Part shown: positions 1 through 8,738 of the stretch, one piece after another
How the letters are laid out: each line of letters opens with the position of its first letter
Numbering within the stretch: the first letter of the stretch is position 1
Origin: Methylobacterium radiotolerans JCM 2831
GTDB lineage: Bacteria; Pseudomonadota; Alphaproteobacteria; Rhizobiales; Beijerinckiaceae
Direction of reading: 5' to 3'
Assembly (NCBI RefSeq): GCF_000019725.1
Contig: NC_010505.1
Coordinates: 1,786,001 to 1,850,000 of the forward strand
DNA: 64,000 nucleotides
Position numbers and translations under genes: made by a program
The notes under the pieces: model-generated
The model's input: the letters and a program-made list of their open reading frames with translations, nothing else
What the model was told of the DNA's origin: nothing
Databases searched by the model: none

Positions 1-1
1 G

Positions 2-394
2 GTAGCACTCGCTGGTGCGCTCCTCCTGCTGAGCATCACGCCCTCGGTCTCCCAGCTGCGCCGTCCGATGACGTGTACGGTGGAGGCGTCGACCGGTCTC
101 GATGCCGCCGCACCCGAAGGGGCGACACCGCAGCCCCACAAGGCCCGGACATTCTCGCTGGTCTCCAGCGGCGGCCTGCTGACCGTGATCTCGGCCGGAC
201 GTTCCGACTACTACGAGTGCCAGACGGCCTCGCCGCGGCTGAACGAGCGCACCCCGCGCAACGCGATCAAGTGTCAGAACGGCGTCTACTTCCTGCTGAT
301 CGATCTCAACAAGATGAACTTCGTCGAGGCGCAGCTCAATCCCGAGGACCGCAACGACGTCAAGGTCAGTTACGGGAATTGCCGGACCCTGTAG
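2..394 (+). CDS. hypothetical secreted protein, 5' end outside window
   Basis: The reading frame is open from base 2 and has no start before an internal ATG at 68, so the true start probably lies left of the window. The first visible residues (VALAGALLLLSITPSVS) look like the hydrophobic core and cleavage region of a signal peptide, so a start at 68 would remove the export signal. The mature part is about 110 residues, with three cysteines after residue 45 (ECQ, KCQ, NCR) that could form a disulfide in the periplasm. I do not recognise the family. It points towards the minus-strand flagellar genes and shares no operon with them. Confidence 0.6.
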   Translation, partial: VALAGALLLLSITPSVSQLRRPMTCTVEASTGLDAAAPEGATPQPHKARTFSLVSSGGLLTVISAGRSDYYECQTASPRLNERTPRNAIKCQNGVYFLLIDLNKMNFVEAQLNPEDRNDVKVSYGNCRTL

Positions 395-410
395 GGGCGT
401 CGCCGGCGAC

Positions 411-524
411 CTAGTCCATGTGGATCAGGACGTAGGCGGCGGCGGCAACGGCCGTGAGGGTGAGGACGACCAGCAGCGCCGTTTTCCCGGGCGGTCCCTC
501 CGGTGGGTCTGAGGCGTCGGACAT
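411..524 (-). CDS. small single-span membrane protein (37 aa)
   Basis: This short frame starts with ATG at 524, preceded by a good Shine-Dalgarno sequence (GGAGGA, 529-534). It encodes a polar N-terminus of about 14 residues, then one hydrophobic segment (KTALLVVLTLTAVAAAAYVL), and ends IHMD. That layout is typical of small inner-membrane proteins. It lies downstream of the lytic transglycosylase on the same strand, but the 46-bp palindrome at 537-582 separates them. No function can be assigned. The ribosome binding site and the membrane segment are the support for calling it real. Confidence 0.5.
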   Translation of the reverse strand: MSDASDPPEGPPGKTALLVVLTLTAVAAAAYVLIHMD

Positions 525-536
525 GCGGCTCCTCCA

Positions 537-582
537 GGCCGGTCAGCGGACGGGGACGGCCGTCCCCGTCCGCTGACCGGCC
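537..582. repeat. perfect 46-bp palindrome
   Basis: Every base from 537 to 582 pairs with its mirror position; the arms are 23 bp each, beginning GGCCGGTCAG, and meet with no spacer. It lies about 90 bases after the stop of the lytic transglycosylase and 13 bases before the start codon of the 37-aa membrane protein. As RNA it would fold into a very stable hairpin. It may act as a Rho-independent-like end or processing point for the fliF operon, although no T tract follows it. Confidence 0.8.
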
Positions 583-670
583 GGTGACGGGGCCTGTGCC
601 GAAAGGCCCCGGTCCTCCGGTTGGTTCCCTGGCCCCGCCCCGGTCCGCATTCTGCGCCCGGCCTGGACGA

Positions 671-1216
671 TCACCGGCAGAAATGCGCCGCGGCCGGCGT
701 CCACTGGCCGAAACCCGTCGCGACCATGTTCGCCACGACCCGGCAGATGTAGATCTTCTGCGCCGCGTTGTTGTGCGGGCCGGCATGATAGCGCGCCACG
801 GCCATCGTCCAGCTGCCCTCCCGCTGCTTCAGATCCCGGAGGAATTGCGTCGCGTAGTCCACGTTCGCGCGCGGGTCGATCATGGCCTCGACCGAGGCGA
901 ACTTGCCGCCGTGATAGTGGTGGTTGATCTGCATGCAGCCGAGATCGATCAGGCGCGCGCCCCGGCGGCGCGCCGCGGTGAAGTGGGCGAGCACGTCCTG
1001 GGGCCCGGTCGCGAAATAGGCCGCCCCTTCGATGTTCATGGCGTAGGGCTGGAGGGAGCCGCGCTTGCCGGTCTCCGTGAGGCCGACAGCGTAGAGCACG
1101 CCGAGGGGCACGCCGTAACGGGCCGAGGCACGGCCCATCTCGGCCTCGCACACGTTCCCGGCGACCGGGGCGGCGCTACAGATAAACGCCGCCGTCGCGA
1201 GGACGTACCGTCTCAT
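671..1216 (-). CDS. lytic transglycosylase-like protein of the flagellar operon
   Basis: The 181-residue protein has a signal peptide (about residues 1-20, ending at VAG) and then a lysozyme-like SLT fold. The LTETG segment carries the likely catalytic Glu48, and GCMQINHHYH and AVARYHAGP match the conserved central and C-terminal SLT motifs. It would cut peptidoglycan in the periplasm, probably to make room for the rod or motor. A similar gene follows motB-motC-fliK in rhizobia. The ATG at 1216 overlaps the end of fliK by 41 bases; it was chosen because it gives a complete signal peptide. It is the last gene of the fliF operon. Confidence 0.82.
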   Translation of the reverse strand: MRRYVLATAAFICSAAPVAGNVCEAEMGRASARYGVPLGVLYAVGLTETGKRGSLQPYAMNIEGAAYFATGPQDVLAHFTAARRRGARLIDLGCMQINHHYHGGKFASVEAMIDPRANVDYATQFLRDLKQREGSWTMAVARYHAGPHNNAAQKIYICRVVANMVATGFGQWTPAAAHFCR

Positions 1217-2642
1217 CCGTCCGCTCCCCGTCGCGTCTGCTGATCGCCGGCCGCTGCTCCGCCCGCTGCCGCTCTGCCTGCCGCTGCCCGTCCTCGCCGT
1301 GGCCCGGCCGGGCACCGCCGTCGGTGAAGGCGGGTTGGCCCTGTGACGACGATCCGCCTGCGGAAGACCCGGCATCGGTCGGGCGAACCGGCCCGACGGT
1401 GATCTCGGCCCGGTAATGGGCCTGCTTGAGCAGTTCGGCGAGGATCGCCGAATCCCGATGCAGCATCGCCGCCGTCTCGGGACGCGAGGCGCGCAGATGG
1501 GTCTCGAGCTGACCGTCGGTGAGCCGCAATTCCACCGTGACGATCCCGAGGTTCTCCGGCCGAAGCTGGATCTTGAGAACCCGCAGCGGCCCGTCCGGAG
1601 CCGCGGGGATCGCCGGATCGGCGCTGACGCGGCCCTCCGGCCCGGCCGCGGCCGCGCGCTCGATCTCCTCCTTGATGGCCGCCGCGATCGTGGGCAGGGC
1701 GGCGGCGGGTTGGCCCGGATCGGACCCGGACCCGTTGCCCGCGCCCTGGACGGGGCCGCTCGGTGGCCCCTGGCGGCCGGTCGAGGCGAGGAGAATCCCG
1801 GCGATGCCGGAGCGGGGACGGTTGTCCTCGCGCGCCGCGGGGTCCCCCGGCCCATCGATCCCCGTCGCGGCGGTGCGGGTCACCGCATCGCCGCGACGGG
1901 GATCGGGATCGGCCTTGAGGGCCGCGATCGCCTTCGGCGCCGCGGCGGCGACCTTGTCGGCCAGCGCGATCCGCGCCGTCCGGGGCGCGGCGGCGGCCGG
2001 CTCCGCCGATCCGGGGCGGCCGGGGTGAAGCTGCGCGTCCGCCGCGGCCGGTAACGGGACCGTTGCCGGGGCCGGGGCCGCGGGGGCGCGCCGGACGGCA
2101 CCGGGGAGGACGGGCCTGAAGTGAACCGCCCGGTCGAGCACCTCGACCTTCGGGGGGCTGCCCTGGAGGAGGCTGCCCGGGCCGGCCGCCTGGCCGTTCC
2201 CCACCCGGGTGAACTCCGGGACCGCGTCGGGGTCCGCGGGAGATGCGGCGGATGGGGCCGGTCCCGGGGCATCGGTCCCAGGTCCCGGGGGAGCGTCCGG
2301 AGCGGTCGACAGGACGGCGGTGCTCAGGATCTCGGCGAGCACCGCGGCGGCGGTGCCGGGATCGACCGGAGGCTGCGGCGTCCCGGGTGATGCCCCTGCC
2401 TCGGCCCTCGAGTCCTCCCCGGTCGCGCCGTCCGGTTCGCCCGCCTCGCCCGGCTCGCCCGCGTCGGTCTCGGCGCGGGACCCGGTCGCACGCCCCGAGG
2501 CGGCGCGCATTACCAGATCGAAGGCGCTCTGCGTCCCCGGATCCGGGAGGGTCTGAAGGGCGCCCGCCGGATACGGGGACGGTGCGACGTCCCGGTCGGG
2601 TCTGGGAGCGGGTTTCTGGACCGCGGCGGAGATCGTGTTCAC
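1176..2642 (-). CDS. fliK: flagellar hook-length control protein FliK (rhizobial MotD)
   Basis: The 488-residue protein has a long Pro/Ala/Gly-rich N-terminal two thirds with little predicted structure. It is followed by a Flg_hook-type C-terminal domain around residues 350-430 (LRVLKIQLRPENLGIVTVEL, then AAMLHRDSAILAELLKQAHY). This is the usual FliK layout: a disordered ruler and a globular part that switches export specificity when the hook is complete. In Sinorhizobium the equivalent gene after motC was first named motD. Its start overlaps the end of motC by 4 bases. Confidence 0.88.
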   Translation of the reverse strand: MNTISAAVQKPAPRPDRDVAPSPYPAGALQTLPDPGTQSAFDLVMRAASGRATGSRAETDAGEPGEAGEPDGATGEDSRAEAGASPGTPQPPVDPGTAAAVLAEILSTAVLSTAPDAPPGPGTDAPGPAPSAASPADPDAVPEFTRVGNGQAAGPGSLLQGSPPKVEVLDRAVHFRPVLPGAVRRAPAAPAPATVPLPAAADAQLHPGRPGSAEPAAAAPRTARIALADKVAAAAPKAIAALKADPDPRRGDAVTRTAATGIDGPGDPAAREDNRPRSGIAGILLASTGRQGPPSGPVQGAGNGSGSDPGQPAAALPTIAAAIKEEIERAAAAGPEGRVSADPAIPAAPDGPLRVLKIQLRPENLGIVTVELRLTDGQLETHLRASRPETAAMLHRDSAILAELLKQAHYRAEITVGPVRPTDAGSSAGGSSSQGQPAFTDGGARPGHGEDGQRQAERQRAEQRPAISRRDGERTDETVRPRDGGVYL

Positions 2643-3886
2643 GGGGTCGCCTTGCTGAGCATCAGATCGATCCGGTCGATCGTGGCCTGCGCCTTCGGGA
2701 TCAGGCTCGCGGGCCCGTCGGCGGGATCCCGCGCGGCCCGCGCCGGCTTCGAAAGGCTGTCGGCCTCCGGCAAGCCGGACCGGCCGGCGAGCCCGCGTCC
2801 GATCGCCCCGGCCGTCGACAGGGCCGTCTCGAGGAGGAGCTGGTCGCGGGCCGTGAGCTTGGCCCTGTCCAGGGACCGCAGCGTTCGCAGACCGGACTGG
2901 AACGTCGCCAGATTCACGATCTCGGCGGCCGCCCGGTAGAGCTGGCCCTGGGTCGCCTCCGCGCTTCCGGGGGCGCAGAGTGCGAGAGCCTTCTCGCTGG
3001 CGCGAAGCGCCGCGGCCGTCTTGCCGGCCTGGATCGCCGTCTGGGCGACCAGGAGATACAGGTCGCGCCGGCTCTCGGGCCGGAGTTCGCTCAGGATCCT
3101 GTTGAGGGTCCCGAAGCGCCCCTCGTCGTGGCCGATATCGAACTGCGTCAACTGATAGGCCAGTCGCTGCCGGAAATTGCCCGCGTAGACCGAGTGCGGG
3201 AAGCGGCGCAGGTACTGGATCGCCAGCGCCTCGAACGTCTTCAGGTCGCCGATCTGACCGAGGGTGAAGATCTCGCGGCGCAGGGCGCCCTCCTCGGCCA
3301 GGGTTCCCGGCAGCAGCACCCGGACGCGATCGAGCAGGCCGATCGCCCGGGCCGGCTGGTCGGTCACGGCGAGCGACGCCTGCGTCAGGCCGACGGCGCC
3401 CGCCAGCGTCGGCGGCAGATCCGTCGTGTCGACATCCTGGAGCAGGCGCCTCGCCTCGGCCTCCCGTCCCTCGAGATAGGCGAGCGCGCCGCGCGCGAGC
3501 GTCGCTTCGGGCTCACCGAGGCCGTCCCGCGCCGTCAGCCGTCGCAGGACCGCCGGACCGCCGCCGCTCAGGGCGAACGTGATCGCGGACCGGAGATTGT
3601 TCCGGCGGCCCCAGATCTCGGGCGGGGCGGCCAGAAGATCCGCGTTGATGCGGGCGATCAGGAGCGGCTGGCTCTCGTGGGCGGCCAGGGAGCCGGCGGC
3701 GACCCGGTCCTGCAGCAACTGGAGCGTCCGCACCCACTGCACCGGATCGCCGGTCAGCGCCCGCGGCTCTGCGGCCGGGCCGGCCGGGGGGCCGGGCTCC
3801 GGCTCCGCGGCGACGGGGCCGGCTGACCCCGCGATGAGCAGGCCGAGTGCGGCCGCGACGATCCGGCCGATCCGGGAAACGCTCAT
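2639..3886 (-). CDS. motC: motility protein MotC
   Basis: The 415-residue protein has an N-terminal signal peptide (LGLLIAGSAGPVAAE). An alpha-helical repeat-rich body follows (ALAYLEGREAEARRLLQDV, LYLLVAQTAIQAGKTAAALRASEKALAL), consistent with the periplasmic MotC family known from rhizobia, which supports the MotB stator part. The ATG at 3886 overlaps the motB stop as ATGA and its own stop overlaps the fliK start, so motB-motC-fliK are probably translationally coupled. The call rests on order, length and signal peptide. Confidence 0.88.
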   Translation of the reverse strand: MSVSRIGRIVAAALGLLIAGSAGPVAAEPEPGPPAGPAAEPRALTGDPVQWVRTLQLLQDRVAAGSLAAHESQPLLIARINADLLAAPPEIWGRRNNLRSAITFALSGGGPAVLRRLTARDGLGEPEATLARGALAYLEGREAEARRLLQDVDTTDLPPTLAGAVGLTQASLAVTDQPARAIGLLDRVRVLLPGTLAEEGALRREIFTLGQIGDLKTFEALAIQYLRRFPHSVYAGNFRQRLAYQLTQFDIGHDEGRFGTLNRILSELRPESRRDLYLLVAQTAIQAGKTAAALRASEKALALCAPGSAEATQGQLYRAAAEIVNLATFQSGLRTLRSLDRAKLTARDQLLLETALSTAGAIGRGLAGRSGLPEADSLSKPARAARDPADGPASLIPKAQATIDRIDLMLSKATP

Positions 3887-5088
3887 CCTGGAGATCCCTG
3901 CAGGAGGATCTCGATCCGGCGGTTCTCCGGAGCCTTCGGATCCGCGGCGTTGCGCGGCATCCGGTCCGCGGCGCCCTCGACGCGCCAGATCCGCGCTTCG
4001 TCGATCCCGGCCCGGGTGAGCATGTACGACGCCATGTGGGCGCGCGCGGTGGAGAGGCGCCAATTGTCGTAGACCTCCGAGCGGAAGGGGCGGCTGTCGG
4101 TATGGCCGCGGACGACGATCCGGCCCGGTCGCGCGGCGAGGGCCTTGGCGAGGCGCTCCATCGCGCGGACCGTCTCCGGCCGGGGTTCGGCCGAGCCCAC
4201 CGCGAACATGCTGAAGTTGAGATCGTCCGTGACGTTGATCAGGAGCCCCTCCGGCGTCCCCTGCACCTCGACGCGGGGGCCGGACGTGCCGGGCGCCGGG
4301 GGCGGGAAGATCTTGGCGATCTCCGCCTTCAGCGCCGCCGCGCTCGCCACGCCCTGCCCGGAGGCCTGGGACGGCCCGTTCACCGGAGGCCCCTCGGCCC
4401 GGACCTCCCCGTCCCTGTCCGCCGGCGGTCTGGCATCCACGGGCGTCGGTCCCGCCGGCTTCGCCTCGCCCTCCCGGCCCGCGGCTTCGGCGCCGCGCGC
4501 GTCGGGCCTTGCCTGGCGCGGCGGGGGGGTGATCCCGTCCGGCGCGGTTCGCTCGGCCCTCGCGGGCGCGAGGACGTCCACCTCCCAGTAGAGCGGGTCG
4601 AACGGATCGCGCGCCGCGTCCCCGCCGCGCCGTCCCGCCGCGCCGAGATCGCCGATCGCGGCGCTCTGAGGCTTGCCGGGCTCGACCTCCGCGGCGAGCT
4701 TGGCCAGCACGGAATAGGGGTCCTGGAACAGCTCCCGTTCCCGGGGCACCGATCCCGGCGGCAGGGGGGTGCCCTTGTCGCGCATGTCCGCGGTCCCGCC
4801 CGGCTCACCCGCCTTGCTGCCGGCGTTCGGATCGTTCGAGGCCGGCTGGGGATCGTTCACGCCCTTCCGGAGCGGCAGGGGCTCCGACAGGCTGATCGGA
4901 TTGAAGTAGTTCGCGATGCTGGTCTTCGTCTCGTCGTTCGTGGCCTTGATCAGCCACAGGACCAGGAAGAGCGCCATCAGGGTCGTCATGAAGTCGGCGA
5001 ACGCGATCTTCCAGACACCGCCGTGGTGTCCGTCGTCCTCGTCGGAGGCCCGGCGGACGACGATGATCTCGGGCGGATTGTTGGCCAT
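3883..5088 (-). CDS. motB: flagellar motor stator protein MotB
   Basis: The 401-residue protein has a short cytoplasmic N-terminus and one membrane span starting FADFMTTLMALFLVLWLI. Asp32 in that span is the expected proton-binding residue. A long Pro/Glu-rich linker of roughly 190 residues precedes a C-terminal OmpA/MotB peptidoglycan-binding domain (VVRGHTDSRPF, NWRLSTARAH). With MotA it forms the proton channel that drives rotation. The linker is longer than in enteric MotB (about 310 residues in total), as in rhizobial homologues that work with MotC. motA lies far away on the other strand at 34,059. Confidence 0.95.
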   Translation of the reverse strand: MANNPPEIIVVRRASDEDDGHHGGVWKIAFADFMTTLMALFLVLWLIKATNDETKTSIANYFNPISLSEPLPLRKGVNDPQPASNDPNAGSKAGEPGGTADMRDKGTPLPPGSVPRERELFQDPYSVLAKLAAEVEPGKPQSAAIGDLGAAGRRGGDAARDPFDPLYWEVDVLAPARAERTAPDGITPPPRQARPDARGAEAAGREGEAKPAGPTPVDARPPADRDGEVRAEGPPVNGPSQASGQGVASAAALKAEIAKIFPPPAPGTSGPRVEVQGTPEGLLINVTDDLNFSMFAVGSAEPRPETVRAMERLAKALAARPGRIVVRGHTDSRPFRSEVYDNWRLSTARAHMASYMLTRAGIDEARIWRVEGAADRMPRNAADPKAPENRRIEILLQGSPG

Positions 5089-5090
5089 GC

Positions 5091-5726
5091 TCAGAGATCC
5101 TCGACCAGCGCGGCGAGGCGCTCACCCCAGGCCTGGAGCCGCGTCTCGATCAGGGTTCCGTTCATCCGGATGCGGAGATCGGGGCGGCCGTCACCGACGA
5201 TGGTGAGACGGCCGGGCGGCAGGTCGAGGTGCCGCGCGAGCGCCTCCGTGAGGTCCGCGGGCCCGGCGACCGTGACGGTTCCCGCCCGCTCGTCCGCCGC
5301 GAGGGCCGTGAGCAGCGCGCGCACCTCGCGAACGGCTTCCTGCCGGAGGGCTTCCGTCAGGAACGGCCGGAGCGCCCGGGCCAGGCTCTCGGCGAGGCGC
5401 GCCTCCGAAGCCTGGATCTGCTCGGCGAGGGTGCTGGCCAGGACGGCCGCCTCCGCCTCGACCCAGCTTTTCCGCGTCTCGGCCAGCGCCGCCGCCGCGG
5501 CCTCCCGCTCGGCCGCGAGAGCGGCCTGCGCGGCCCGCGCGGCCAGGGCCTCCCCCTCCCGGCGCCCCTCTTCCCGCGCCGCCGCCGCGATCGCGTCGAG
5601 GTCCGGCGGCGCCGGCGGGACGGGAGCGGCGGAGTCCAGGCGCTTGGCCGCCAGGGCCGAGAGGGTGTTCGAGGAGCGCCGGCTCGTTCCCGAGAAGACG
5701 GCCCAGGCCGGAGGTGCGTCCGTCAT
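5091..5726 (-). CDS. fliH: FliH-like flagellar export ATPase regulator
   Basis: The 211-residue protein has an Ala/Glu/Arg-rich coiled-coil centre (about residues 45-110) and a C-terminal region (LRQEAVREVRALLTAL ... PDLRIRMNGTLIETRLQAWG) that resembles FliH/YscL stator proteins. FliH dimers bind and restrain the export ATPase FliI. It lies between fliF and motB and overlaps the fliF stop by 4 bases. Sequence conservation in this family is low, so the call leans on architecture and location. fliI itself lies at 30,318. Confidence 0.72.
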   Translation of the reverse strand: MTDAPPAWAVFSGTSRRSSNTLSALAAKRLDSAAPVPPAPPDLDAIAAAAREEGRREGEALAARAAQAALAAEREAAAAALAETRKSWVEAEAAVLASTLAEQIQASEARLAESLARALRPFLTEALRQEAVREVRALLTALAADERAGTVTVAGPADLTEALARHLDLPPGRLTIVGDGRPDLRIRMNGTLIETRLQAWGERLAALVEDL

Positions 5727-7363
5727 CGCGCGACCTCCTCACGGGTCAGCCACTGCTTCAGGATGTTGGCGACCTGCTCCTCGTCGAGTTCGACCAGCTG
5801 CTCCAGCTTCCGGATCGGTGACCGCGCCATGTGCTCCGTCAGATCCTCGATGAGGCTGGGCTCCGGCGATGTCCCGCCCTTCTCCGCCGACGGGCCGTCC
5901 AGCCCGCTCCCGGCATCCGGTGTCGCCAGGGCGAGCTCGGTTCCGGTCTCGGCCGGGCGGGCCAGGATGGCGTTGACGGCCGGCCGCAGGCCGAACCAGA
6001 TGAGCAGGCACCCGACGATCAGGATCGTGGCCGCGTTGATCAGGGTCCCGGATTGCCGCATCAGCACGTCGGTGAACCCGAGGGCCGGCGCCGGCGCGAG
6101 GGGCTGACCCTCGTCGATGAAGCTCACCGCCGCGACCTTGAGCTGGTCGCCCCGCGCCCTGTTCACGCCGGCCGCCGAGGTCACCAGCTGCTCGATCTCG
6201 GCGACCTGCGGATCGAGGGGCGGCGCGGTCCCGCCCTTCGCGCCGCCGGCGAGCGCCTCGAGGCGGGACCGGTTGACCAGCACGGCCACCGACAGGGTCT
6301 TGATCGAGTAGCCGTCGCTGACGGTCTGGACCGTCTTCGACGAGATCTCGAAGTTGGTCAGCTCCTCCCGGCGCTGGCTCTCCGCACTCGAGTTCTCGGC
6401 GCCCTCGGACCTGACGCGCTGATCGGGCAGGTTCTGCTGCGCGGTGGTGGGCTTCTGCGGAGCCCTGTTCTGCGAGCTGTCCGATTCCTTGATCGTCCGC
6501 AGCGAGCGCTCGACCTTCTGGTCGGGGTTGAAGATCGTCTCGTCGGTCTTGGTCTTGTCGGTGTTCAGGCGCGCGACGACGCTGACTTCGAAGTTGTTAG
6601 GCCCGAGATAGGGCGTGAGCGTCCGACGGATGTTGTCCTGGATCTCGCGATTGACGCTCTGCTCCAGATTCGCCAGGCGCCCGGCCGGCGCCGTCGTGGC
6701 GTCGTCTCCGGCGAGCAGCACCGTCCCATCGGTGTTCAGCACCGTCACCTTGTCGGGCTTCATCCCGGGTATGGCGGCGGCGACCAGCTGGCGGATCGCG
6801 GGGGCGACCGTGGCGTCGTTGGCCGGTTCCGTGCGCACCACCACCGAGGCCGAGGCGGGCTGCTGCTCCCGGCGGAACGAGCCGGGATCGGGCATGACGA
6901 TGTGGACCCGGGCCGCCTTGACGCTCTTGAGAGTCTGGATCGTGCGGGCGATCTCGCCTTCCAGGGCGCGGACCCGCGTGATGTCCTGCATGAACGAGGT
7001 CAGGCCCAGGGAGCCCAGGTCGTTGAACAGCTCGTAGCCCGCCTTGCCGCTCTGCGGCAGGCCCTTCTCGGCCAGGAGCATGCGCGCCTGGGCCGTCTGC
7101 CCGTAGCTGACCAGCACCGACGTCCCGTCCGCGCTGATATCGAAGGGGATGCCGGCATCCTTGAGCGCGGCGCCCATGCGGCTCACGTCGTCGCGGCTGA
7201 GGCCGGAATAGAGCGTCTCGCGCAGCGGCCGGCTCAGGTAATAGGCGCCCAGGCCGACCGCCAGGAACACGGTCAGGCCCACCAGCCCGAGGGCGATGAG
7301 GCGCCGCGGGCCGAGGTCCAGGATGTTGGTCCAGAGCTTCTGGAGGTGTTCGCGACCGGGCAT
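5723..7363 (-). CDS. fliF: flagellar MS-ring protein FliF
   Basis: The 546-residue protein has a first membrane span near residues 20-45 and a periplasmic region with YscJ/FliF ring-building motifs (YSGLSRDDVSRMGAALKDAGIPF; ARVHIVMPDPGSFRREQQ). A second span lies near residues 430-450 (INAATILIVGCLLIWFGL). The acidic C-terminus (SPIRKLEQLVELDEEQVANILKQWL) is the expected FliG-binding tail. It builds the inner-membrane ring on which the rotor and export gate assemble. It heads the operon fliF-fliH-motB-motC-fliK-transglycosylase; the flagellin terminator lies just upstream. Confidence 0.96.
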   Translation of the reverse strand: MPGREHLQKLWTNILDLGPRRLIALGLVGLTVFLAVGLGAYYLSRPLRETLYSGLSRDDVSRMGAALKDAGIPFDISADGTSVLVSYGQTAQARMLLAEKGLPQSGKAGYELFNDLGSLGLTSFMQDITRVRALEGEIARTIQTLKSVKAARVHIVMPDPGSFRREQQPASASVVVRTEPANDATVAPAIRQLVAAAIPGMKPDKVTVLNTDGTVLLAGDDATTAPAGRLANLEQSVNREIQDNIRRTLTPYLGPNNFEVSVVARLNTDKTKTDETIFNPDQKVERSLRTIKESDSSQNRAPQKPTTAQQNLPDQRVRSEGAENSSAESQRREELTNFEISSKTVQTVSDGYSIKTLSVAVLVNRSRLEALAGGAKGGTAPPLDPQVAEIEQLVTSAAGVNRARGDQLKVAAVSFIDEGQPLAPAPALGFTDVLMRQSGTLINAATILIVGCLLIWFGLRPAVNAILARPAETGTELALATPDAGSGLDGPSAEKGGTSPEPSLIEDLTEHMARSPIRKLEQLVELDEEQVANILKQWLTREEVAR

Positions 7364-7450
7364 CAGCAGGACTCGATATCCACCGCAGTGGCTCAGTCCC
7401 CGGATGGCGGATCAACCTTGCGCGAAGGTGGCGTCCCGTGAGTGCGCGGC

Positions 7451-7485
7451 AAAGAAAAAGGCCGCGCACCCGAAGATGCGCGGCC
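7451..7485 (-). terminator. Rho-independent terminator of the flagellin gene
   Basis: On the minus strand a 9-bp perfect GC stem (arms 7477-7485 and 7460-7468) with an 8-base TCTTCGGG loop is followed by TTTTTCTTT (7459-7451). It starts 48 bases after the flagellin stop codon. This is the clearest textbook terminator in the window. It separates the heavily expressed flagellin transcript from fliF. Confidence 0.92.
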
Positions 7486-7532
7486 CCAATCAGCCCGATG
7501 GGCGAATGTTCGGAACGATCAGGAAGCCCGGA

Positions 7533-8702
7533 TCAGTTGCGGAACAGGCTCAGGATCTGCTGCGTGTTCTGGTTGGCGATCGTGAGCGACTGGATGCCGA
7601 GCTGCTGCTGGACCTGAAGGGCCTTCAGCTTGGTCGATTCCTCTTCCATGTTGCCGTCGACCAGGATGCCGATCGAGGTGTCGTTGGCCTTGGACAGGGT
7701 GTCGGTGTAGTTCTGGAACGACTGCATCTGGGCCTTGAGCGAGCCGAGGTTGGACGCCACCGCGGTCAGGGCCGAGGAGATGCGCTCGACCATGGCGACG
7801 TAGGCGTTCACCTTCGACAGGTCGTTCGGCAGGACGGTCGAGATGTCCATCGTGTCGAAGTTGAGCTTGTAGGCCTTGAGGAAGCCGTTGTTGTCCGCGC
7901 CGAGGACGCTGTAATCCTTGTTCAGGATGCCGCCAGTGCCGTCATTGCCCACTTTGGCACCGGCGTTCGCCGAGGCCTTGTTGGTGTTGTAGGTCGCGGT
8001 GGCCGCGTCGAAGGAGCCCTTGGCCGCGGTGTAGGCCGTGACCGCGGCGGTGTCCTTGCCGCTGCTGTTGTAGGCGGCGAGAGCGGCGTCGTAGGACGCC
8101 TTGGCGGTGTCGTAGGTGGTCTGGATCGCCGCCACAGCGGCGCTGGTGCCGGCGGTGCCCGCCGTGGTCTTGACGTCGTACAGCTTGAGCTGGGCCGTAT
8201 CGATGTCGGTGGTCGTCAGGGTGGGCTTGCCCAGGACGCGGGTGAAGCCCGAGACGACCTTGCGGATCGCCGCGTAGGTCGGCTGGCTGGAATCGACCGA
8301 CAGCCAGCTCTCGCCCGCCTGCGACGCGTCGGCCGCGTAGGCGCGGAACCGGGAGATCGTCGCGTTGAGGTCGTTCTGGATCAGCATGCGGTCGACGCCG
8401 ACGCCGGACGCCGTGGTCAGCTTCCGCTTCACCTCGGCGAGCTCGCCGACCATCGTGTTGAGGGCCTGGTAGGTGATGTTGACGACGCCCAGGCCCTGGC
8501 CGATCGAGTCCTTCACGGCGCCGAGCGAGGCGTTGTCCTGGCGGATCTGCGTGGCGATCGCCCAGTAGGCGGCGTTGTCCGAGGCGCCGGCGATCTTCAG
8601 ACCCGTCGAGATGACGTCGTTGGTCTTGTCCAGGTTCTGGCCGATGAGCTTCAGCGTCAGCTGCGCCGTCATCGCGGCGTTGTTGGTGAACAGGCTCGAC
8701 AT
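7533..8702 (-). CDS. fliC: flagellin
   Basis: The 389-residue protein has conserved flagellin ends: an N-terminal D0/D1 region (SSLFTNNAAMTAQLTLKLIG) and a C-terminal region ending LTIANQNTQQILSLFRN. The central 180-290 region is Ala/Thr/Lys-rich with heptad-like repeats (AYNSSGKDTAAVTAYTAAKG) and replaces a bulky outer domain. The ATG at 8702 was chosen because the flagellin N-terminus begins there; an in-frame start 19 codons upstream would add an unrelated extension. It stands alone with its own terminator, 268 bases downstream of fliP. FlaF and FlbT, which control flagellin secretion and mRNA in related bacteria, are encoded at 25,575-26,353. Confidence 0.93.
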   Translation of the reverse strand: MSSLFTNNAAMTAQLTLKLIGQNLDKTNDVISTGLKIAGASDNAAYWAIATQIRQDNASLGAVKDSIGQGLGVVNITYQALNTMVGELAEVKRKLTTASGVGVDRMLIQNDLNATISRFRAYAADASQAGESWLSVDSSQPTYAAIRKVVSGFTRVLGKPTLTTTDIDTAQLKLYDVKTTAGTAGTSAAVAAIQTTYDTAKASYDAALAAYNSSGKDTAAVTAYTAAKGSFDAATATYNTNKASANAGAKVGNDGTGGILNKDYSVLGADNNGFLKAYKLNFDTMDISTVLPNDLSKVNAYVAMVERISSALTAVASNLGSLKAQMQSFQNYTDTLSKANDTSIGILVDGNMEEESTKLKALQVQQQLGIQSLTIANQNTQQILSLFRN

Positions 8703-8738
8703 GAGGATGTCCCTGAGAGAGGAAGTTACGTACGGGAC

